Origin: a virus
Virus record (IMG/VR): IMGVR_UViG_3300013099_000107
Span: 1 to 20,832 of that record
Direction: 5' to 3' (one strand)
DNA: 20,832 bases
Position 1 is the first letter of the stretch, and each line of letters begins with the position of its first letter. Shown here piece by piece: positions 15,229 through 20,832 of this stretch. Made by a program: the position numbers and the translations under genes. The notes under the pieces are model-generated. The model was not told where the DNA came from, searched no databases, and worked only from the letters and a program-made list of their open reading frames with translations.

Positions 15229-16641
15229 TTAAATGTTAAACTTTATATTACCACAGTCATACAGCCTGTGCCAGCCATTGACTGCATTTATCTCTTCTTC
15301 GGTCAAGTCCATATCACAATTACCAAAAACAGTAGGCAGCTTATGTTTCATTCTTCTCTGCCTGCTAACACAGACACCATTCTTGGTATAACAATAATTT
15401 GGGCTAGTCCTGTATTCTTCAGTGAACCCAGACTTCCTATAGCCATTGCCGTTAAAGTGACTCAGATCGCAAAATGAGAACTTTACAGGCATATGAGCAA
15501 TGAGCCTCTTAAGTCCTGCCCCAACGTTCCAATCTCCTCTGACCACGTACCTAACTAACTCTCCGGTCTTGCTGGAAACATTGGCTGCACATACCAATAG
15601 GCCATCATAATAAAGCCCCTTCATTATAGCCCCACCTCGATATCCCTGAAGATGGTTCTCCTCGCAGAATAATCTAAAGTCAGGGGTACACATATCCTTT
15701 ATTTCGCACTGCCTTGCCCATACCTTGTTTGAGTTTGCATCAACTCTGTTCTTTAGAATATTTTTATATATTGCTTTCTTTGATTTCCATAGATCTTCTC
15801 TGATGTGAACCAAATCAATACCTTTAGCCCATGCCATTTTAGACTTATCGAGAACATTAAAACGTTCTTTGCATTTTGAACTATGCCAATACGTTCCATC
15901 AAACTCTATAGCCAAGTTGTGTGAAGGTATCCATATATCAACTTCATATCGTTTGTCGGCGAACAGTCCCCTGACCGATGCCTCAACACTCACGCCAATG
16001 CTCTTAAGATATTCCATTACTTCCAGTTCCCCAGAAGATCTGAACCTTGTGCATAACGGACAGCCATTACCCCTTACAAAATTGTAGGGAAGAATGGTAA
16101 AGTCCCCATGCTCCTTGCAGGTTACAGTTATTCTGTCCTGAGAAGAAGTATATACGGATTTCGAAAGGTCATATGTTCCTTTTCCATGTGTTGCTACTAC
16201 CTTGGACTCGAACGTTTCCTGAGAGTCGGTACGTCCAGTAGAACGTTTCTCAAGGGCGCATTTAGTGCAAGAGCGTCTAAGGAGGTTGTTGGGAGTAGAC
16301 TCAAATGGGCCATGCTTCCTACAAATAAAATTAGACTTTACCTGCATTCCACTGTATATGAAGTCATCAAATATAACCATATCACCATGAATCTTGCTGA
16401 GTCGCTCTACTACCAATTCCCTTGGTAATATATGTGACCTCTCAAGATAACATGCTTTACATCCAGAGCCTCGTTTGTGTACCGAAGCCGACTGAATAAA
16501 TGCCCCATGTATAGGGCATATGATTTCGACTTTTGAATCATACTTATCAATAGAAGTAACGTTACTGTAGTCATATATACCATCATTAATTTCGGTGCAT
16601 ATACGTTTCCATTCATCTAAAGTAATAGATTTTCTTGGCAT
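15229..16641 (-). CDS. Free-standing homing endonuclease, Vsr-like fold with three zinc repeats
   Basis: Protein of 470 aa. The ATG at 16641 has a perfect AAGGAGGTG seven bases upstream; an upstream start at 16686 is less likely. Three DUF723-like DNA-binding repeats come first, each with CxxH...CxxC: C42/H45/C61/C64, C107/H110/C125/C128 and C175/H178/C194/C197. A nuclease follows with SGELEV (E205), YEVDIWIPS (D235), AIEFDGTYWHS (H253) and HIREDLW (D283), the arrangement of the Vsr-fold EDxHD homing enzymes typified by I-Bth0305I. Residues 325-470 hold a third domain (ENHLQGYRGG, FSFCDLSHFNGNGY, PNYCY, YDCGNIKF) common in phage homing enzymes. It sits between intact capsid and head genes, so it is a free-standing insertion. 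A second copy lies at the right edge. Confidence 0.85.
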   Translation of the reverse strand: MPRKSITLDEWKRICTEINDGIYDYSNVTSIDKYDSKVEIICPIHGAFIQSASVHKRGSGCKACYLERSHILPRELVVERLSKIHGDMVIFDDFIYSGMQVKSNFICRKHGPFESTPNNLLRRSCTKCALEKRSTGRTDSQETFESKVVATHGKGTYDLSKSVYTSSQDRITVTCKEHGDFTILPYNFVRGNGCPLCTRFRSSGELEVMEYLKSIGVSVEASVRGLFADKRYEVDIWIPSHNLAIEFDGTYWHSSKCKERFNVLDKSKMAWAKGIDLVHIREDLWKSKKAIYKNILKNRVDANSNKVWARQCEIKDMCTPDFRLFCEENHLQGYRGGAIMKGLYYDGLLVCAANVSSKTGELVRYVVRGDWNVGAGLKRLIAHMPVKFSFCDLSHFNGNGYRKSGFTEEYRTSPNYCYTKNGVCVSRQRRMKHKLPTVFGNCDMDLTEEEINAVNGWHRLYDCGNIKFNI

Positions 16642-16661
16642 TTCGGCACCTCCTTTTTTGT

Positions 16662-16691
16662 AGTATATAACACAGTAATGTTGCATTGCAA
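16662..16691 (-). promoter_or_regulatory. Possible promoter of homing endonuclease gene
   Basis: Minus-strand TTGCAA (16686-16691) and TATACT (16662-16667) are 18 bases apart, directly after the capsid hairpin and before the endonuclease ribosome binding site. The -35 matches four and the -10 five of six consensus bases. The leader would be very short. Confidence 0.35.
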
Positions 16692-16705
16692 GATATATTA
16701 TTACA

Positions 16706-16729
16706 AGGGGCCAGATTTCTCTGACCCCT
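16706..16729 (-). terminator. Hairpin after capsid gene
   Basis: A 10-bp stem (16720-16729 with 16706-16715, one G-U pair) closes a GAAA tetraloop on the transcript, starting six bases after the capsid stop. The stem is GC-rich and the loop very stable, but only a TGTAATAATAT tail follows, so it may terminate weakly or mainly stabilise the capsid mRNA. Confidence 0.55.
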
Positions 16730-16735
16730 GGTTAT

Positions 16736-18037
16736 CTATGCTCTTGTTGCCAGAGCGATTGCGGAACTGATAGTTGGCCCACCATTGGCAGGAGTAATAT
16801 CAGAAGCCATCTTGTGTTTTCCGTCGAACCTGTAGGTATAACGGAAAGCAGTCTGGTCAGTAAGGAATTCTACGTGGACACTTACAGCAGCCTTGATTCC
16901 ACCTTTGTCGATTGCAGCATAGTCGCTGAGGTCAGCAAATACGATGTCACCAACAGTTCCAAGAGTAGCACAATACTCGATTGGGAGAATAGGTCTGCCG
17001 AGAAGCATACCGAATGGAGCATTAGCCACAACGCCACCAGGAATAAACACAGGCTGGTCGCCAACAGTCATTCCGAAGAGCTGTGGAAGGATGTCCTGAG
17101 AGATGAACCATACAGCATTAAGAATGCTTGAAGGTTTCATTCTTGAATACATCTTGAAGATATTCTCAACAACAACAGTTGCAGCAACCTGGGAAGTTTC
17201 TTTAGCCACAGTGATAAGTCCACCTGAGTTAAGAAGGCCCTCTGGTTCGCCAGTTCCACTACCATTGATGATAGCATCTTCAACTTTCCAGTTGATTGCC
17301 TGTGGAGCTTTCTTGCTGATGAAGGATTCGAGAGCACCTGCATCTTCAAGGATTTCGTCAGTAGCATAAACAAGCGCATGCACTTTATTCAAGCTAAGGT
17401 CAAGCTCACCGAATACTGGCTGACTCTTAGTGAGAGCAGCAGCTTCAGCACCCCAGTAACCAAGAACGCCACCAGCGATAACGCCATTAGCATAAGTGGT
17501 TTCAGCAACAGTAGGAATCTTCAGACCGTTACCAGCAACAGAGATAAGGTCTACTCTACTAAGGACATGAGAATTAATTTCTCTTGCAGACTCATAGATT
17601 TCTTTAGCCTGGTCCTGCTGTACTAGGTATCCACCGGCTGAGTTAACAGCTTCGTTAGCACCCTGAGCAGCACGAATCTCTTTGAGGCGTGGGTCAACTT
17701 CATGAGTCTTAGCAGCTCTCATAACTGCTCTCAGGAAATCTGCCTTTGTTTCAAATGGATTAGCTCGGTCTTCCTGTGTTACAGAGATATTCGCGTTGCT
17801 TGAGTCGGCAGGTTTAGATGCTGGCTTGTTAAGGCGAGCTTCAGTTTCCCTGGCAACAGTTGCCATAGTAGCAAGTTTTGCAGAACGTGCTTCCTTATTG
17901 TCAATAAGCTCTTTTACTTTGTCTGCTTCTTCAACAGCACCGTTGAATCGAACTTCCTCTTCGGCAGTCAGTTCTTCTTTTTCACCAAGTTCTTTAGCAC
18001 TACGAAGTGCAATTTCAAGTCTTTCTTTGAGAGTCAT
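16736..18037 (-). CDS. Major capsid protein, HK97 fold
   Basis: Protein of 433 aa with AAGGAAG just upstream of its ATG. Residues 1 to about 70 form a charged coiled coil (LKERLEIALRSAKELGEK...EADKVKELIDNKEARSAKLA), the scaffolding delta domain removed in HK97-type phages. A linker with PASKPADSSN and a helical segment (ETKADFLRAVMRAAK) lead to the mature shell domain. That begins around SAGGYLVQQDQAKEIYESA and continues with INSHVLSRVDLISV, GLKIPTV, ALVYATDEILEDA, AINWKVEDAIINGSGTGEPEGLL and RYTYRFDG, all usual capsid-family elements. The protease gene lies directly upstream. The exact cleavage site cannot be read. Hairpins lie at both ends of the gene. Confidence 0.95.
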   Translation of the reverse strand: MTLKERLEIALRSAKELGEKEELTAEEEVRFNGAVEEADKVKELIDNKEARSAKLATMATVARETEARLNKPASKPADSSNANISVTQEDRANPFETKADFLRAVMRAAKTHEVDPRLKEIRAAQGANEAVNSAGGYLVQQDQAKEIYESAREINSHVLSRVDLISVAGNGLKIPTVAETTYANGVIAGGVLGYWGAEAAALTKSQPVFGELDLSLNKVHALVYATDEILEDAGALESFISKKAPQAINWKVEDAIINGSGTGEPEGLLNSGGLITVAKETSQVAATVVVENIFKMYSRMKPSSILNAVWFISQDILPQLFGMTVGDQPVFIPGGVVANAPFGMLLGRPILPIEYCATLGTVGDIVFADLSDYAAIDKGGIKAAVSVHVEFLTDQTAFRYTYRFDGKHKMASDITPANGGPTISSAIALATRA

Positions 18038-18062
18038 TATGACTTCCTTTCATTAATGGCTT

Positions 18063-18092
18063 TTCGCCTCTGTGCCTCAACCTAGAGGCGAA
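18063..18092 (-). promoter_or_regulatory. Hairpin between protease and capsid genes
   Basis: A perfect 9-bp stem (18084-18092 with 18063-18071) and a 12-base loop cover the TAG stop of the protease gene and end about 16 bases before the capsid ribosome binding site. No U-run follows on the minus strand, so termination is unlikely. An RNA-processing site or 5' stabiliser of capsid mRNA is more plausible. Confidence 0.45.
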
Positions 18093-18714
18093 TAATTTTT
18101 AACATTCTATTAGCCCTCTTAGCCCTCTGGACTGCAAGGTGTTTTTCTTTTTCTTTCTCATACTTGTCTGTTGCTTCCCTTAAAGAAACGTCTGTATCAA
18201 TATATGCCGGGTAAGTTACTACTGAAACATCTACGAGCTTGAGGTCTTTGATAATACGAAGATCAAGTTTACCTTCCCTATCGAATATCCATTCCTCATC
18301 AATGGCGATAAAGCCAAAGCTCATCTGGTCAACGTCCTGTCTTCGCATTGACTCTTTCAGGTCATTTGCAAAAGTGGTAGCAGGAGGCTTGATTGTAACA
18401 AGTAACCCTCTTGCGTCTATAGATATCGAAAGAGTACCAGACTTGGTTCTACCAAGTACCAGACTAATATCATGGTTATAAAGCGCCCTTACATCGTGAG
18501 CTTCCTTTATGGCCCTATCAAATGCTCCCTCTGCTATCATCTCTGAGAACACCCCGCCGATGTCAGTCTCTACATTAAAGACAGCAGCATGTCCGACCAT
18601 AAGGCCCTGTGAAGGTATTAGCTCGTTTGCAGTAGGAGCGTCTACCTCGATAGTCTCAGAATCTTTCCCTGCAATTATAGGGATTATTTGAAAGTTCCTA
18701 TACTCCTGTTTCAT
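18082..18714 (-). CDS. Prohead protease, HK97 family
   Basis: Protein of 210 aa, a serine protease that cleaves the delta domain of the capsid protein during head maturation. Visible landmarks are GHAAVFN and EMIAEGAFDRAI near the start, the catalytic His in YNHD (His81), LGRTKSGTLSI, the catalytic Ser in MSFGF (Ser132), and LVDVSVVTYPAY near 160-171. These follow the U35 family in order and spacing. The last 30 residues are very basic and helical, and may bind DNA or scaffold. The ATG at 18714 has AAGGA upstream and lies within the end of the portal gene, overlapping by 17 bases, so the two are likely coupled. Confidence 0.93.
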   Translation of the reverse strand: MKQEYRNFQIIPIIAGKDSETIEVDAPTANELIPSQGLMVGHAAVFNVETDIGGVFSEMIAEGAFDRAIKEAHDVRALYNHDISLVLGRTKSGTLSISIDARGLLVTIKPPATTFANDLKESMRRQDVDQMSFGFIAIDEEWIFDREGKLDLRIIKDLKLVDVSVVTYPAYIDTDVSLREATDKYEKEKEKHLAVQRAKRANRMLKIIRL

Positions 18715-19930
18715 TGCTTCCTTCTCTCTTCAAGCCTATACCCATATTAAGTGGAACAAGGAGTTGATCTCCGCCCTCCATAGGAGGAAGATTCTCTGTA
18801 GCCCTGACTTCATTTGGGGTATTAACTGTATTCATTATAGCTGTTTTGTTAGCTTCCATTCGTTCTTTCCTGGAGGCCCTCATAAGCTCGTCAACAAAGA
18901 ACTGTACCTCAACTTTACCAAAGTCGCTTCGTGGTATAATACTCCTTTGAAAAGCCTGTTCGAATCTTTTTATATGAGGCAGCATTGTGAAACGAATAAA
19001 TGATGTAGCCTTCATCTGAACGCTATCATATTTTCCTTCGGCCTCTTTCCCCACCATAGATTGAGGAACTCTAAAGATACCACAGATGTCTTCCTTGGAT
19101 AACTTGCGACCCTCGATATAAGCTATATCTTCAGCAGCCACATTCATGCTCTGGAATTTCATACCGTCTTCAAGCAATATAGTCTTACCAGCATTTGTGG
19201 CTCCAGCATAAGCTTTCTTCCATGATGCAATAAAGTTCTTTCTATCGCCCTTGTCAGCCCATGCTCTATCCCTGGTGATTATGCCAGATGGCTTTACACC
19301 ATTCTTGAGAGCTTTTGTCCCGAACTCCATTTCAGCAGCAGCCATCTCAAACGTTTGCTTCGAAAGGGAAACTGGTGACATGTTCATAAACCCGTGGACG
19401 ACCATAATATCTTCGTCCTCAAACGGAATCACCTCATGAGTCTTCCCGTCTGCTTGAAGATTACTTGTAGTATATAAATAAGCAGGCTTACCTTCTTCGT
19501 TAATACCTTCATCCATTCTATCTGGATCAAGATTAACCATTTGAATTACATCGCCGTTATGATTACGAATAAGCTGTGAATAATTTTTACCCTTAATGAG
19601 CATGAATATTGCGGCTTCTTCAAGCCACTCTTGCGGAGTCTGTCGCGGGTTAGGCGCAAGACCTAAGAGGTAATTGAAATCACTGTCTTCATCCTTAATG
19701 AAAGTAAGCCCATTCTTCTTCATTAGGTGCATAGGGAATACTGATAGTGTTTCGGAAATTACTTTGATACAAGAATGAACTACGGCAATCTTCAGTGCAC
19801 CACCAGTCATGCCTGGAACACCACCAGACGATGCATCGATAGCCTTGTCTGCTTCTCGCGCAAAAGCATCGTAATCGCCAATGGGAGAGGTTATCTTAAA
19901 ATAATCTGTAATACTTTTAAAGAAGCCCAA
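18698..19930 (-). CDS. Portal protein, HK97 family
   Basis: Protein of 410 aa that forms the dodecameric DNA channel at the capsid vertex. The start is a TTG at 19930, supported by AAAGGA eight bases upstream and no nearby ATG. Family marks include AVVHSCIKVISETLSVFPMHLM, LGLAPNPRQTPQEWLE, GKNYSQLIRNHNGDVIQMVNLDPDRM, the FMNMSPVSLSK segment, EDICGIFRVPQSMVG and FIRFTMLPHIKRFEQAF. The C-terminal NTPNEVRATENLPPMEGGDQLLVPLN is the standard clip/crown ending. It is the first gene after a promoter-like sequence, with a homing endonuclease gene where terminase would normally be adjacent. Confidence 0.95.
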   Translation of the reverse strand: MGFFKSITDYFKITSPIGDYDAFAREADKAIDASSGGVPGMTGGALKIAVVHSCIKVISETLSVFPMHLMKKNGLTFIKDEDSDFNYLLGLAPNPRQTPQEWLEEAAIFMLIKGKNYSQLIRNHNGDVIQMVNLDPDRMDEGINEEGKPAYLYTTSNLQADGKTHEVIPFEDEDIMVVHGFMNMSPVSLSKQTFEMAAAEMEFGTKALKNGVKPSGIITRDRAWADKGDRKNFIASWKKAYAGATNAGKTILLEDGMKFQSMNVAAEDIAYIEGRKLSKEDICGIFRVPQSMVGKEAEGKYDSVQMKATSFIRFTMLPHIKRFEQAFQRSIIPRSDFGKVEVQFFVDELMRASRKERMEANKTAIMNTVNTPNEVRATENLPPMEGGDQLLVPLNMGIGLKREGSNETGV

Positions 19931-19958
19931 TTTGACAGTCCTTTCTTGTTGGTGTTAG

Positions 19959-19987
19959 ATCATAACATGACAACTGGACTATCTCAA
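19959..19987 (-). promoter_or_regulatory. Sigma70-type promoter of head operon
   Basis: Minus-strand TTGAGA (19982-19987) and TATGAT (19959-19964) are separated by exactly 17 bases; each hexamer matches five of six consensus bases. Transcription would start near 19952, about 20 bases before the portal TTG and just before its AAAGGA. This is the strongest promoter candidate in the window and would restart transcription after the inserted endonuclease gene. Confidence 0.6.
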
Positions 19988-20010
19988 GATATTGCCTGCA
20001 CAATGCTTTC

Positions 20011-20832
20011 TTATTTGTCCTTCATTGTAAATTTAATATTTCCACAGTCAAAAATTCTGTACCACCCATTGGCGTTACATATCTGCACTTCGGTTTGGCT
20101 CTTTGCAAACGTCTGCCCAAAAGCTTTCTCCAGCTTATGCCTCATGTGAGTTTGTCTTGATACCGTAACTTCACCTTTCTCATATCTGTAATTAGGCCTA
20201 CAGCGAGCCTCTTCTTCGAACCCTGCAATAACATACCCTCTTCCGTTGAAGTGGCTCAGGTCGCAGAATGAGAATCTTATATCGACTCCTTTGATAAGCC
20301 TCTTGAGCCCAGCACCTACGCTCCAGTCTTTCTTCACTACGTATCTTACTAGTTCTCCAACCTTATTGGAATTCATGGCAGCGACAAGCTCGCCCTTGAA
20401 GAACAAACCCCTCATGGTTTTTCCTCCGCGATATCCCTGAAGATGATTCTCTTCACAGAAGGCCTTAAACTCAGACCTGCCAAGACTCCTGAGCTTGCAC
20501 TTCCTTGCCCACGTCTTGTTTGAATTGAGGCCCAGCCTATTGCGGATAACAGACTTATAGATATCCTTCTTGTCGTTCCATAGGTCTTCTCTAACGTGAA
20601 TCAGATCAATGCCTTCAGCCCATGCTTCTTCTGACTTATGCAGGATGTTGTAGATGTCCTTGGCATGGCGTTCAGAATGCCAGTGAATCCCATTGAACTC
20701 TATTGCAAGATTATGGGAGGGGACGAATATATCAAGCTCTTTCCCTGACGGAAGAACGTCTCTACGGCTGTTGTCGTTTGCTACTCCCAGGGACCATATA
20801 TAATCCGAGATTTCAAGCTCTGGTTTAGAAGG
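20011..20832 (-). CDS. Homing endonuclease, second copy, 5' end beyond window
   Basis: The frame is open from the window edge to a TAA at 20011, giving the last 273 residues. The first visible residues, PSKPELEISDYIWSLGV, correspond to the start of the nuclease domain in the copy at 15229-16641. They are followed by KELDIFVPSHNLAIEFNGIH, WHSE and LIHVREDLW, which hold the same E, D, H and D positions. The C-terminal domain has CEENHLQGYRGG, GAGLKRLI, FSFCDLSHFNGRGY, GF, RPNYRYEKG and FDCGNIKF. The two proteins are clearly paralogous but diverged. Zinc repeats like those of the other copy would lie outside the window. An internal ATG at 20415 is not the start. The gene stands just upstream of the portal operon. 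Confidence 0.8.
   Translation of the reverse strand, partial: PSKPELEISDYIWSLGVANDNSRRDVLPSGKELDIFVPSHNLAIEFNGIHWHSERHAKDIYNILHKSEEAWAEGIDLIHVREDLWNDKKDIYKSVIRNRLGLNSNKTWARKCKLRSLGRSEFKAFCEENHLQGYRGGKTMRGLFFKGELVAAMNSNKVGELVRYVVKKDWSVGAGLKRLIKGVDIRFSFCDLSHFNGRGYVIAGFEEEARCRPNYRYEKGEVTVSRQTHMRHKLEKAFGQTFAKSQTEVQICNANGWYRIFDCGNIKFTMKDK

Noticed and set aside
15229-16736. Group I intron carrying the endonuclease gene
   Set aside because: The capsid and small head genes on either side are intact, so nothing would be spliced; the capsid hairpin alone does not show an intron core.
1-20832. CRISPR arrays, tRNA genes, attachment sites
   Set aside because: Reading both strands showed no regularly spaced repeats, no cloverleaf with a T-loop consensus, and no integrase or tRNA end that would mark an attachment site.

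Overview
The window is part of a dsDNA tailed-phage (siphovirus) genome or prophage. Every convincing gene lies on the minus strand, so transcription runs from the right edge to the left. The order is that of a HK97/lambda-type virion operon: portal, prohead protease, HK97-fold capsid protein, head-tail adaptor, head closure, gp10-like tail completion protein, tail terminator, tube protein, frameshifted G/GT chaperones, tape measure, tail-tip proteins, fibres. The lambda-like tail (GT frameshift, I/J-type tip, DUF1833 protein) and two structural-region genes with Sec signal peptides suggest a Gram-negative host, probably proteobacterial. No integrase, repressor, lysis, replication or bacterial housekeeping gene is present, so lifestyle and host remain open.

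Layout from right to left. 20832-20011: 3' part of a Vsr-like/EDxHD-type homing endonuclease gene. 19987-16736: a consensus-like promoter followed by portal, protease and capsid genes, with hairpins at the protease and capsid stop codons. 16641-15229: a second, complete free-standing homing endonuclease of the same family with its own perfect ribosome binding site. 15203-12302: head completion and connector genes, tightly coupled, including an exported 152-aa protein of unknown function. 12292-9088: tube protein, terminator-like hairpin, G/GT chaperones with a G_GGA_AAC slippery site, tape measure and a minor tail protein. 9071-3743: a short gap with a hairpin and a promoter-like sequence, a DUF1833-type tail protein, and a 1595-residue tail-tip protein that fuses an NlpC/P60 peptidase, an I-like region and a J-like receptor-binding region. 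3669-1: two tandemly duplicated fibre-like genes, a fibre-chaperone-like gene, a HK97 gp74-like HNH nuclease, and a Sec-signal fibre-like gene that runs off the left edge.

The genes form one virion assembly line. The protease matures the capsid; adaptor, closure, gp10-like and terminator proteins join head to tail; G/GT load the tape measure for tube polymerisation; the minor tail proteins and the fused tip close the tail. The duplicated fibres probably set host recognition. The most unusual points are the two predicted exported proteins inside a virion operon, the paired homing endonucleases bracketing portal-protease-capsid, the tip fusion, and a fibre copy whose conserved N terminus has no canonical start codon. 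No stretch longer than 300 bases lacks a gene. All family names rest on reading motifs by eye; no database search was run.
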